Notes: a model not told the origin generated them from the letters alone. A stretch of DNA of 64,000 nucleotides from Sweltsa coloradensis (GCA_024449915.1 JAMZAV010000639.1:302718-366717), one strand, 5' to 3'. Counted from the first letter of the stretch, positions 24,145 through 35,224 are shown. Made by a program: numbers and translations.

Positions 24145-26089
24145 CTTGACACGCGGTGTATAAGAAATTTATATGAATTACATTTTTATTGACCGAATGT
24201 TCAACCGTGGACAATTTCACATCTTCTACAGCCAAAGATTACAAAAGTTTTGCACAACAGTAAAAAAATTACAAATTTGTCAGTTTTGAAGATTTTACAA
24301 AAAAAAAAACAATATGTGACTGTGTTCTTCTTAAAAGTGCATTTATTGCTTATACATTTTTTCATGGCCATAAAATCTGTGCAATGTTTCAGATCAATAT
24401 AAGAATTATACTGGCTTCAGGAATTTATCCTGTACAAATTAACTTGAGCATTCTTGAGATGACACAAAAAGGACAATTCCCCGTTATTTTCAAGTTCAAC
24501 TTTATTATACAAAATATTAGAATACGCCTATGGTATACGTCGGTATTCGTAGGTAGTCTACCGTGCCTGTATGTTAAATAGTTCTTGAGTGGGTAGGTCT
24601 AGATTGTCCTAACTATAGCTGGTGCGTTGTTCTTTTGTATTGGAGTCAGCGCCCCCATTGCGTTGTATCTTGCCGGTGAGACAGTGGGTGTCTGCCAATG
24701 TTGTTGATCGCGGCTGATATGTTTCTGAAGATGTTGTGTTTGTCGAAACTCACACAATTGTCTTAATTCCTAACATGGTTATCTCGGTGCAAAATATTCA
24801 GTTGATCTGAGCATAGAACAAACGATTACACACTTACAAAGAATAAAATATGGGTTGTGTTATTATATGGTACATTTTTAGATTTTTTAATTTCTGTCCT
24901 TGAGACTTTAAAAGTTGAAGGTGGTGAAATATAAATTTTAAACTTATAATAATTAGTGGGACATACCATCTCAAGTAAGATGAGATGATTCGCACAAACA
25001 TTTAATACAGACATTTTATATTCAAGCACCTAACTGACAGGAGTGACAATTCCTGACAAGATATTTAGCTCATTTTAAAAATTCCACACACAATACACCA
25101 TAATAACCCCAAAGATTTGGTCTTCTGTTAGCTTTGGTACGATATGCTTCTGTAGGGTTTGTTTTTTTAAGAAGAAAATCCAAAAATTCTATAAGCCGTG
25201 ATTATTCGCTGGCAATATACATGACAATTTGGGGAACGACATTCCAATGTTAAAACTTTACATTTTAGTTATCTTGTAAACAAACTACAAACTAACATGC
25301 AAAAATAAATATCACTGTATCACTGTAAGTATCACTGTATTGAGTTGTGTACAAAATGTAAAGAACTGCTTTTGAGTCAACTGTTAATTTAACAGATCCA
25401 TCTTACACACGGTATAATTCGGTTGTTTGTACAACCAATTAAGTCGAGTAACTCGCTCAGAGCAATTTAAACTGGCTTTAAGTCATAACTTTCAAGGCCT
25501 CTTACTTTTTTCTACAGTGCTCAATGAAGAACGCCCACCGAAGTTTTCGTCTCGCTTTGAATTTATCCCGCTTTGAATTGACCGCCTTGGAACAAGTTCT
25601 TCCCAGATGATAATATGTAATTATTATTATTATTTCAGGACAACGTATAAATTCCAAATAGTTTATCTTTGTGGATGTCAGTGAAATATTTTCACATGAA
25701 AACTTATACAGTGCTTGATATGTATGTAAAATTTAACCAAGGTTGGTTGAGATGAATATGACATGCTGTTTAATCCTAAGCCATGGATTTCTTATCACGT
25801 TATCAAAAGATTTAATAGTTGGAAGATTGCATTTTAGGAGCCTTGAGATTTCTTAGATTGTAGCAAAATGTGTAAAATCTTACTTTAATTCGTTTACTTC
25901 ATGAACATTCTGCCACTGTAACTCCAGAAATGTGGAATCTGGATAAAAATGTATAAACTTTTACTATTTTCGAGCAGTGTTCGGGTGTGGGACTGCATGC
26001 AATTACTCGTCAAAGGCATGATGTTTTTTACTCTTATAAAATTGTTAATTTAATAATACTCTTACAATGGAAATTTTCCCATCACATTT
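24145..26089. other. Unassigned AT-rich DNA
   Basis: No exon, repeat or RNA was recognised. Confidence 0.5.
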
Positions 26090-26815
26090 GTTATGTCCGT
26101 TCGTTTGTCCGTCCGTCTGTGCGCATGTCTCACGTCTCACGATAAAAACCAAACACGACGTCCGATTGACGTGCATTTTTTTGTTGGCATTGCCCTTTCA
26201 ACCTTTCAATCCTTTATTTTATCCGTGTAATTTATGTAGTTTTCAGCAAGCAATTCGAGTTTCGCATTTATCTCCAAGATATTTAGTATGTTTTTTCATA
26301 TTTTTGTCCATAATTAAGAAGGAACTTTCTAATTTTGGATTAAAGCTACATTTTAAGTAAAAATGAAAATTCTATGTGCATACCTAAAACTAGATTGTTT
26401 TCTGAATTTTTGTAATATTTTTGATTTTGTGTATCTCAAATACCTGCAATACTAGAGATATATCAAATTTCCGGGACAAACTAGAATTTTCTTGTTTTCA
26501 TCTGTTTTTTTTTTTTTTTTTTTGCAAATGTCTATTGTCAATCTTCTCTAAAAAAAGGTATCATTCGCATCATTGACATGGGGGGAAAAATATTTATTTT
26601 CATTCGACAAAAAAAGGGTAGGTTAAATTGATAAACCTTATTATTACCCGCCTTTTAATTGAAAACTTGGTGTCCTCGTTTGTGGGCGCAGGGTCTGAGA
26701 GGGTAAACAAGGTGATACAGAATATTTTGGGTGACCGTGGAAGGTATAAGGGGGTAGTAACTAGCTCACCATAATATTTGAAAAGTCGGGACCCGGCACC
26801 TCCACCATAAGTTAT
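26090..26815 (+). mobile_element. Dispersed repeat family X, longest copy
   Basis: It starts with GTTCGTTTGTCCGTCCGTC, continues through CACGACGTCCGATTGACGTG and TTGGCATTGCCCTTTCAAC, and ends near GGGACCCGGCACCTCCACC (about 26795-26815). These landmarks recur in the same order in the copies at 41925 and, reversed, 39612. There is no coding sequence. A 97-codon frame at its left end overlaps the repeat start and is not considered a gene. Confidence 0.5.
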
Positions 26816-27738
26816 TAGTCGATGCACTAAATAATTCTTACTGAAAATCGTGCAAATCCCGATAAATTGATTCCAATGTACAACTCTGGTCTGAGCTTCC
26901 CATGCAGTTTCTCGATGTATTCACGCATGTGCACGTGATATCAAGAGTTAATTGATAAGTTTTCTAATCGTTTCGCTACAATCTCTACACCAGATGATAG
27001 CATTACTTGTGATTGATAACATTTTTTGCGTGACATCAATTTTACTACATCATGCAATATGTGTGATTAATTGCCATGGTTTTTGCAACTTACTATGAAT
27101 ATAGACAGAAACATTTGCATATTTCATGATCACAAGATTTTACGACGCGTCTTCCTGTACAATATGGTTTTATTAGCTTATGAATGGGGTCTATGACAAC
27201 GAAATGGAGAGGCATGCACGCCACGTGCTTAGTATTGTAAATATAGTGGGATGCTTTGATAACGCAAAATTCCACGCCAATGAGAAACGTTAATTCGTCG
27301 CATGAAACCAAGGTAGAGTATGCCCTACGTGCTTAAATATAAAATTCGCATTAGAAGACGATGACAATATCAAGAATAGGTCAAACGTGTTTGAAAACAA
27401 ACTTTGTATATCCTCGCTGGCTCCACGTGGCTCGCACGTTGTGAACGAGGTAGATTCAATCGCGCCATTGCGACTGCGCAGTGGAATCGAATGACCATGG
27501 AATGACTTCCAATGGCGTTGGCGTAACATGTGAAAATAATCGCGGACAAACCGCATACAAACGGGAATTTTTTACTGCAGTGACAGATTTACTAAATGTT
27601 CCAATAATAAATAATAATGTATTTTAATTGACAACCAGACGACTGAGAACATAATTTTTTAACTGATTCGCTAATGGTAATGTGATATTTGACCCTCAAT
27701 TATTAATCCCTATTCTCTAGAATTCTTAAAGAAAAATC
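26816..27738. other. Mostly unassigned, with a GC-richer patch at 27400-27560
   Basis: The patch includes GACTGCGCAGTGG, which resembles an NRF1-type site, and the minus strand is open across 27290-27556. Codon choice there is not convincing, and no splice sites frame it clearly. It could be a weak promoter or an old coding remnant. Confidence 0.3.
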
Positions 27739-28358
27739 TTAAAGCTATTCACACGGTTTGTTCTATTTTCCAAATATGCTACCAAGTCAAAACATAGTTA
27801 ATGGCTTTCAAACCTGGCTATTTAAGAAATCAAAAATATTTTTTTCAAATATTTCTGATCCGGTACACGGCCAATATTGCCACCTCAAAATAATTTCCAA
27901 CTTCAATTCGCCAAGGCACACCATTCAACTTAGGGTGTTGTGTTTTTGTGACATTAATTTTCAACTGTTTTTCTATGGACTGACTGGAGAAACAGATTTA
28001 TTTTACCAATTCTCTTTCCAGCGAATTTTTCGTTTGGCGGTATTTTTACCGATTTGTACCGCCAAACGAAAAATTCGCAGGAAAGACAATTGTTAAAATA
28101 ATCTGTTTTCTCTCAGTCAGTCCATAGAAAAACAGTTGAAAATTAATGTCACAAAAACACAACACCCTACGTTGAATGTGTGCCTTGGCGATGAAGTTGG
28201 AAATTATTTTGAGGTGGCTATATTGGCCGTGTACCGGATCAGAAAATTTGAAAAAAATATTTTAGATTTTCTAAAATAGCCATGTTCAAAGCCATTCACT
28301 ATATTTTGACTTAGTAGCATATTTTGGAAAATAGAAAAACGCGGTGGAATAGCCTTAA
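27739..28358. mobile_element. TTAA-flanked foldback element, copy 2
   Basis: It has the same sequence plan as 7180-7808: TTAA at 27739-27742 and 28355-28358, near-complete inverted symmetry, and a central small palindrome at about 28030-28070. Independent insertion of the same family at TTAA supports a piggyBac-type mechanism. It carries no transposase. Confidence 0.8.
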
Positions 28359-28887
28359 AGACAAATTCGGCCAAAGAGTTAATATTAAAATAATTATTCC
28401 AACCACTGTTGTTTTCATATTTTCCGGTATATGGTATGAACGGTGTTGCTAAAAATCAAACACAAATAGTCATTCATAAATGAAGTACCTAACTTCCATT
28501 CAGGAAACCATGGTTTGAGTGGCCGGTGTAGCACCTTGAAAGTCAAAGGCCATGCAATCACTTTCTTCTGGTAACTCTACTCTGTCTGCGCAGCTGCATA
28601 GAAGAAAGATTTGGCGCGCCTATGTTTAGTCTACCTCCAACGTCCTCCGAGCCGATAACCACGGTTGTTGCATCATCATATTTACGTTCGCCGTCTTCTC
28701 GTCGCTATATTGTCGAAGTGTCCGTGCATTTAACCTATCACAAGGCGTCTACTACGTCATGGAAAAATACCACAGTGCGCTGAAGAATGTCACCATCCGA
28801 GACCAGACCAGACCAGGCAGAAATTGGGAGTTGCCGCGTGCGAAAGAGGCGTGGGCTTTCTCTCTCTCTGATTGTGAGCCCTGCGAC
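28359..28887. other. Unassigned, moderately GC-rich upstream region
   Basis: It contains a GACCAGACCAGACCAG short repeat near 28800 and a TCTCTCTCTC (GAGA-type) tract near 28860, just upstream of the TATA box. It may be promoter-proximal DNA or the U3 part of a solo LTR; no LTR ends could be defined. Confidence 0.35.
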
Positions 28888-28920
28888 TATAAATAGAAGA
28901 ATGAATGTGCTCTGTTTAGT
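28888..28920 (+). promoter_or_regulatory. TATA-box core promoter candidate
   Basis: TATAAATA at 28888-28895 is followed 30 bases later by a TTTAGT initiator-like site (28915-28920), the standard TATA-to-start distance. A GAGA tract lies 20-30 bp upstream. AATAAA at about 28944, soon after the start, is what one expects in an LTR retrotransposon (U3-R-U5), so a solo LTR is as likely as a host promoter. Confidence 0.35.
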
Positions 28921-29322
28921 ACCTCACTGTGCAAGCATCGCTTGAATAAATTGTACACAGATGATGATTACGCAACAAGTTTATCTCAATATGAAGAGTG
29001 AGAGGTGGCAAAAACTGCTGTTATAAATAAATGATACCAATCGAGAACTCGTTAACTAACCATGCTTACTGAGGCGTATCTAATATCTATTGATGCAATC
29101 TTCAGCATCCGTATTTGCATCCTTCGTTCGTCGTAGCATAGGGCCTTATACAAACATGAACAACCTTCATCCACATCTACCGGTACTGCGGTATATCGTT
29201 AACAAGCACCATATCCATCAACTTCATAGTCCACAATTCATTCTTAATATTGTATCATGCAATTTTAGTTGCCACCGTAAACATTCTTAACGTAATGATT
29301 ACAACCTTCTTGATAGCGATAA

Positions 29323-29616
29323 TCGCCATCATTCAGCATTTTTCTCTATAAAATTGTTAACAACCTGATCGACTCCACCCTCACAGAAAGAATCAACTAT
29401 CATGTACCACCAAGAAACACACGTAGGCACACAGTTTTCCAAATCCCACCTAGTCGTATAGATGTTTACAAGTACTCGTGTATGAATAGACTACAGTCAA
29501 CATACAATCAGTTATCAATAAATCACGACCTTGACTTGCATAACACCAGTCTACACACCTTTAAACTGAAAATCAGGGCTACTAGGGAAACGCCAAAGTC
29601 GTTGTTAAACGAGTGA
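29323..29616 (+). pseudogene. LINE reverse transcriptase C-terminal end, 5' truncated
   Basis: After a stop at 29320-29322 an open frame reads S-P-S-F-S-I-F-LYKIVNNLIDSTLTERI, then VPPRNTRRHTVFQIPPSRID, and later MNRLQSTYNQLSINHDLDLH ending in FKLKIRA. The order F-YK--N--ID, VP-R--R---F, S--NR---YN-L, D---S---FK is the conserved tail found after the reverse transcriptase domain in many LINE ORF2 proteins of the jockey/CR1 type. About 86 codons are LINE-derived. At 29581 the frame runs into element E0, which adds 11 codons before TGA at 29614. The catalytic domain is absent, so this is a dead remnant. The frame has survived without internal stops, which suggests fairly recent insertion. Confidence 0.75.
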
Positions 29617-30468
29617 GTGAGCCATGTGTTGAGTACCCGGTTACATTACTTTTCTTCCCCCTATACCTTAGGCCTACCTAGCCTATCATAGGCTAGAGAG
29701 GCGCATTATGACCTTACAGTTGACGCGCCCGTCCCCGTATACCAACTAAACTTTAAAAAACTATTATTTATACGAATATAATTATCAAACTTAAATGCAA
29801 ATGTTCCCGGGTACTCACCACATGACTCGCTCACTCGTCTAACTACGACTTTGGCGTTTCCCTAGTCTAGTTGGCTAAGGCGCCCTTGTAGCCGAAATGT
29901 GAAAGAAGTGGGTTCAATAGATTTTGTAATTTCTAGATTGTATTTCAAAAATAATTAAACATGTTTTGAAATGCATATAACGCAGTGTAGTCCATCATCT
30001 GTGGCAATAGGGCCTACTATGGTAAACATAGCCAGTACGAAATACGTGAAAATATTGCAAGGTTTACTCGATCTACGAGCGGAATTTGGGGGTACCTTGA
30101 CGTCCAACATTCGACAGACCTTGCATGGGCACGGCATTTCACGGCCAGGCGAATAACAAACAAAAAATATATTTTCAAAATCTAAACATTGTCGTTAAAA
30201 TAACTTCTAAACATTGGAAGTCTATTTTTCAGTTTATTATTTCTTGTAGGTTTAAATCGCAATGAATCTTGCTGATTTTGTTAGCAGTTCTCAATAAACT
30301 CGTACCGGATGTCTGTTTAAAATTTCAGCGCAATCTGTTCAGCGATTCGGCTGATTTTCAACGTACACACACACACACACACACACGCGCACGCACGCAG
30401 AAAAACAATTAGGGCCGTTTAAGTCGAATGGAAATCACTACGTTCGCTACGCTCACTCGTTCAATTAC
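29581..30468 (+). mobile_element. Composite element family E, copy E0
   Basis: The 5' end is a foldback: ACTAGGGAAACGCCAAAGTC onward at 29581 is mirrored by its complement ending CCTAGT at 29866. Next comes a plus-strand tRNA-like stretch (TTGGCTAAGGCG as A box and GGGTTCAATAG as B box, 29867-29920), then the module starting TTGTAGGTTTAAATCGCAATG near 30245. It closes with a CA microsatellite and GCTCACTCGTTCAATTA near 30452-30467. The other copies, E1 to E3, share the foldback and the terminal module but carry a different, minus-strand tRNA-like segment. Confidence 0.65.
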
Positions 30469-30609
30469 TTAATCACACACACACTCACACAAAAACACAC
30501 GTGCACACATACACATACACACACACACGCACACTCATACCCAAACTACACATCCTACTACTTGTTGCATATATATCTACTGTATTATTGTTCAAAATTG
30601 TACTATGTA
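30469..30609. repeat. CA-rich microsatellite and LINE 3' UTR remnant
   Basis: ACAC-type repeats run from 30470 to about 30535. The bases up to 30609 appear to continue on the far side of E1 at 31286, so E1 interrupts one older sequence. Its probable identity as LINE 3' untranslated region is inferred from the LINE coding end at 29323 and the tail at 31286-31355. Confidence 0.4.
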
Positions 30610-31285
30610 CTAGGAAAACGCCAAAGTCGTTGTTAAACGAGTGAGTGACCTATGTGTCCTAGTATCCGGTATCATTTCCCCATACTGGGCTACATCGAGC
30701 CTAAGGTATATGGGAGAAAAGGCGATGTTCCCGGGTACTCAACACATGGCTCACTCACTCGTTTAACAACGACTTTGGCGTTTCCCTAGTTATTTAAATT
30801 GAACATTTAAAATGCAAATCATGTTCAAACGTATTAGCGTGAAACATTACCAAATTTCCAAGATAAACAAAATCACCTAAGTTTTATTACCCCATTTAAC
30901 ACCCTCAATTTAAAATGTGGGTGTAAAAAATATAAAAAGTTCGAGCTAATGGGTATCGAACCCCAACCCTCCGTGCGGTAGTCTAAATACTTACCAATGG
31001 GCCATGCAAGCCACGTAGTTATCTTCCACTAGCTGCTACTAAACAAATGCTATAGATATTTTAAAAATCACATTTTAATTTATTGTAGGATTAAATCGTA
31101 ATGAATCTAGCTGATTTTGTTAGCAGTTCTCAGTAAACTCGTACCGGATGTCTGTTTAAAATTTCAGCCCAATCTGTTCAGCGTTCGGCTGATTTTCGAC
31201 GTACAGATAGACAGACAGACAGAATCACAATGAGAGCCGTTCGAGTTGAATGAAGACACTCGGTCGCTCCGCTCCCTCGTTTAAT
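30610..31285 (+). mobile_element. Composite element family E, copy E1, with 6-bp target duplication
   Basis: It runs from CTAGGAAAACGCC at 30610 to CTCGTTTAAT at 31285, 676 bp, flanked by TATGTA at 30604-30609 and 31286-31291. Modules in order: a 180-bp foldback (30610-30789); a body holding a minus-strand tRNA-like segment at 30940-31012 (B box GGTTCGATACC, A box TGGCCCATTGGTAAG); then the terminal module with CAGACAGACAGA-type repeats and the purine/pyrimidine-biased end GGTCGCTCCGCTCCCTCG. The 3' terminal CTCGTTTA is complementary to TAAACGAG inside the 5' foldback. No protein is encoded. Confidence 0.7.
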
Positions 31286-31355
31286 TATGTATCATGAATG
31301 TTTATTGTATTGCACTCGTGGGGCTTGCCCCGTTGACAATAAAGAATTAATAATA
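31286..31355 (+). mobile_element. LINE 3' end remnant
   Basis: It contains a small stem GGGGCTTGCCCC, then GACAATAAAGAATTAATAAT. A hairpin followed by AATAAA and a short A/T-rich tail is common at LINE 3' ends. It resumes directly after the E1 target duplication, so it is probably the end of the element whose coding tail is at 29323-29580. Confidence 0.45.
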
Positions 31356-31356
31356 A

Positions 31357-32037
31357 CTAGGAAAACGCCAAAGTCGTTGTTAAACGAGTGAGTGGACCTA
31401 TGTGTATAGTATCCGGTATCATTCCCCATACTGGGCTAGATCGAACCTTAGGTATATGGGAGAATGGCGATGTTCCCGGGAACTCAACACATGGCTTCAC
31501 TCACTCGTTAACAAACGACTTTGGCGTTTCACTAGTTATTTAAATTGAACATTTAAAATGCGAATCATTGTTCAAAACGTATTAGCGTGAAAACATTACC
31601 AAATTTCAAGATAAAACAAAATCACCTAAGTTTTATTACCCATTTAACCACCCCTCAAAAATAATATGTGGGTGTACAAATATAAAAAAGTTCGAGCTAA
31701 TGAGTATCGAACCCCAACCATCCGTGCGTAGTCTAAGAGCTTACCAATAGGCCATGCAAGCCACGTAGTTATCGTCCACTAGCTGCTACTAAACAAATGC
31801 TATAGATATTTTAAAAATCACATTTTAATTTATTGTAGGATTAAATCGCAATGAATCTAGCTGATTTTGTTAGCAGTTCTCAGTAAACTTGTACCGGATG
31901 TCTGTTTAAAATTTCAGCCTAATCTGTTCAGCGGTTCGGCTGATTTTCGACGTACAGACAGACAGACAGAATCACAGAATGAGAGCCGTTCAAGTTGAAT
32001 GGAGACACTCGGTCGCTCCGCTCCCTCGTTTAATTAT
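31357..32037 (+). mobile_element. Composite element family E, copy E2
   Basis: It has the same module order as E1: foldback 31357-31535, minus-strand tRNA-like segment 31690-31762, terminal module from about 31830 with GACAGACAGACAG, and an end in CTCGTTTAATTA. E3 begins within two bases of its end, so the two lie head to tail. Confidence 0.7.
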
Positions 32038-32038
32038 A

Positions 32039-32710
32039 CTAGAGAAACGCCAAAGTCGTTGTTAAACGAGTGAGTGAGTGAGCCAAGTGTTGAGTACCCG
32101 GGAACATCCCCTTTCCTCCCCTATACCTAAGGATCTACGTAGGAATGATTCCGGGTACTAACACATGGCTCACTCACTCGTTTAACAACGACTTTGGCGT
32201 TTCCCTAGTTATTTAAATTGAACATTTGAAATGCGAATCGTGTTCAAAACGTATTAGCGTGAAACATTAACAAATTTCCTCGATAAACAAAATCACCTAA
32301 GTTTTATTTCCCATTTAACACCCCTCAAAAATAATATGTGGGTGTAAAAATATAAAAAGTTCGAACTAACGGGTATCGAACCTCAACCCTCCGTGTGGTA
32401 GGCTAAATGCTTACCAATAGGCCATGCAAGCCACATAGATGTAGTCCCGCTAGCTGCTTCTAAACAAATGCTATCGATATATTAAAAAACTCACATTTTT
32501 ATTTATTGTAGGATTAAATCGCAATGGATCTAGCTGATTTTGTTAGCAGTTCTCAGTAAACTCGTACCGGATATCTGTTTAAAATTTCAGCCCAATCTGT
32601 TTCAGCGGTTCGGATGATTTTCGACGTACAGACAGACAGACAGAATCACAGAATGACAGCCGTTTGAGTCGAATGGAGACACTCAGTCGCTCCGCTCCCT
32701 CGTTTAATTA
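32039..32710 (+). mobile_element. Composite element family E, copy E3
   Basis: Foldback 32039-32208, minus-strand tRNA-like segment 32360-32432, and a terminal module ending CTCGTTTAATTA at about 32710. It differs from E1 and E2 by scattered substitutions, so the array is not a very recent tandem duplication. The close head-to-tail packing of E1, E2 and E3 could come from insertion into each other's ends or from unequal exchange. Confidence 0.7.
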
Positions 32711-33389
32711 CCATCTCTACGTTTTAAGAACACAAATATTGATTAACTAACGGTTTTCGACATCCACAAATTGCAAATCATCGTCAATAAAGAGATCCTT
32801 ATTCTGCACAAAAATCATCAAGTCTTCGTTGCAGACGCTGCGGTTATCATTCGACAGTCATTGCACATCGCTAATTATTAATGTAAAATGCTGTAAAACT
32901 TGTGGTTGCACCATTGAGTAGTTATTGTGGTTAGTGGTCACACCAATAGCCGGTAGTCTACCGCGCACCGTATAAAGCCGAACTTACGCTCATCAGGTGT
33001 TACATTTTCGTCCGTCCGCTTCGATCACAGAGTAGCGATCTGTGTATAAACGTCAATGGTCAGTACGACAACGACAACGAACTACCCTATTAGCGTTAGC
33101 GTATGTCAGGGTATACGAGGTGGTAGATAACCGACCTTCAAGAGTAAACAGCGCTCGAGCAAGCATTTGCCAAAACTTAAAATAGTTTGTTTACTTATTC
33201 GAAAATTTTGAAATAAAAAAAACAAATAAGAACATTGCGGGGGAATCCCTAGACCTAAATATGATTTCCAAAGAATGCAGTAAACACGTCTGAAAAATAA
33301 GTGGAATGAAAGAAGGACAACAGAAGAGCAGATTATCATTTTGAAATTTTTTGACGGACATAACCTCATAAGTCATAATCATTCATAAT
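32711..33389. other. Unassigned, with a weak TATA promoter candidate near 32971
   Basis: TATAAAG at 32971 lies 24 bases before a TCAG at 32993, slightly too close for a typical start site. The region around it is GC-richer (CCGCGCACCG upstream). Overlapping minus-strand frames at 33106-33382 are not convincing. Confidence 0.25.
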
Positions 33390-33483
33390 CAAATTGCCCG
33401 AATCAATCCAGCTAGTTCAAAATTGTATTTTTGACTACTGCCTAGCTAGTAATTGAACTAGCTGAATTGATTCGGACAATTTG
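33390..33483. ncRNA. 94-nt imperfect hairpin
   Basis: Arms at 33390-33420 and 33453-33483, 31 nt each, pair with only two mismatches; the loop is 32 nt. The 5' arm contains CCGAATCAATCCAGCTAGTT. The shape is compatible with a miRNA precursor, but the loop is long, and a degenerate small foldback transposon would look the same. No known miRNA seed is recognised. Confidence 0.3.
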
Positions 33484-34443
33484 AATATAATTGTTGATTC
33501 TGATGTCATGTCCCGTCATTTTTTTTTAAATAATCTCTTTTATTAAGTTCCTCTTTCATTCACATTTTCCAAATAGTGACGACTTCTTTCCAGTAACGGA
33601 CAGTAAATATATGCCACCAAACGGGTAATTTGCCAATTATTATTAAAAAATGTCAATGTGCTCTGAACGCGCCTTGCGCTCATCCTTTATAAACATCACC
33701 CCAAAAATTCAAAAATTTTAGTGTGAAAATTGGAGGTCTAAAAGTGATCTAAAATGTTAGTGAAATCAGCTAAATTCGCCAAACAAGCAAATTTTTAAAT
33801 GATCATTAATTTTAACATTGTAAAATAATTTGGGCCGAGCTCAAACCGGTAAAGAGATCAGAGATACCACAGTAAAATTAATATTTTACAAGTCTGCAGA
33901 AACCAGGAAATAGTTCTCTTCATGTCGATCATCTTCAATGATAAAGATTATTGATAAGCTCCCCTCATCATTCTGTCTCCTAGTCACGATAAGACTATCT
34001 TATTTTCCCTCAAGGCTGATCGCGAACTGAAAAATATCTTAATTGATTCGCCGACTGTTCGCGAGAAAAGTAGGTCGAAGATCGAGTTAATCAAGATTTG
34101 TTTTGATTGAGCAAATATTAACAGAAATAGTTAAAATATAATGCTGGAGATTCATGGAACTGCAGCAAAAGGGGTGTAGTTCCTCCCTCCTGCTTTCTTG
34201 CGTGAACTGTATAGTTTTGACGCACTGTCTGGGTCTGTTGTCAGTCATCGTGGCTGTTGATGTTGCTGCACTTTGTTACACCATTGGTTCGTTGTATACT
34301 ACCTCGCTAAAAATAGAAAGCATCACTAGAACACAACATTGTTGCAGCCTTGCAGGTATAGCTCTCTAGTCACTGCCAACCTTGATACCAGAAGGAAGGA
34401 TATCAAAAGTTTTAATTATATCCATGCTACTTGCATATTATTA
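33484..34443. other. Unassigned DNA with one hydrophobic frame at 34154-34369
   Basis: The 71-codon plus-strand frame has two hydrophobic runs (around VLTHCLGLLSVIVAVDVAAL), which could be membrane segments. No splice sites, homologous pattern or codon bias confirm it. The rest of the stretch shows nothing. Confidence 0.3.
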
Positions 34444-35224
34444 CTAGGAAACGCTTAAGTCCCGCCGCGTTGTTGGATGAGCGTAATTGGTGCATTGAGC
34501 TGCCATGTGTTATGCGGATTTTCTGTTGTTCTGTGAAAAAATCATTACAAAGTTGATTTTTTTTTAAATAAAATAAAATAAAATAAAAAATTAACTTCTA
34601 TTTTTTAATTTATTCATCGTAATTGTTTTAAAAAAAAATCGTAAAATTGCGATTTTTATAAGAAATAATTTCTCGATTGCGCTCAAATTTAACACTAATC
34701 TATTAATTCATAAAATTAAGGTTCTGCAAAAAAATCATTACAATTGGATAAAGCATGTATGTGTTATAAGTCAAAGAATTGCTTAAAAAAAGAAAAAACC
34801 CGTAAAATTTCGATTTTTATGATAAATATTTTTTCAATTGCGCTCAAATTTCACAAGAATATCTTAATTCATAAAATAAAGGTTCTGTGCAAAAATCATT
34901 AAGATCGGATAAAGCATGTAGGTGTTATAAGTCGAAGAATCTTTTTTAAAAATCGAAAAAAATCGTAAAATTGCGATTTTCATGAGAAATAATTTTCAAT
35001 CGATTTTTCCCCCCGTGCAGTTCTTCGTTCAGAGATTTCATAGACCTCCATAAAATTTCATCGTAATTGGAGTATTGGTTTAGCCGGAATCGTGTTCACA
35101 GACACACAAAAATACAAAAAAAAAAGAAAGAAAAAAAAAAAAAAAAACATTCCGGATTTTTTTCTCCAGTGTAGTGAAATGGAATCTTCGCTTCGCTCGC
35201 TACGCTCGCTACGCTCATCCAATT
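34444..35224 (+). mobile_element. Element family G, copy 1
   Basis: It starts CTAGGAAACGCTTAAGTC, with GTTGTTGGATGAGCG shortly after, and ends CGCTACGCTCATCCAATTA, so TTGGATGAGCG near the 5' end is mirrored at the 3' end. The interior is a diverged tandem array of a roughly 130-bp unit built around AAATCGTAAAATTGCGATTT and GGTTCTGTGCAAAAATCATT. Next come an A-rich tract and a terminal module with GCTTCGCTCGCTACGCTCGC. No protein is encoded. Other copies are at 41097-41684 and 61376-62175, both reversed. Confidence 0.7.
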
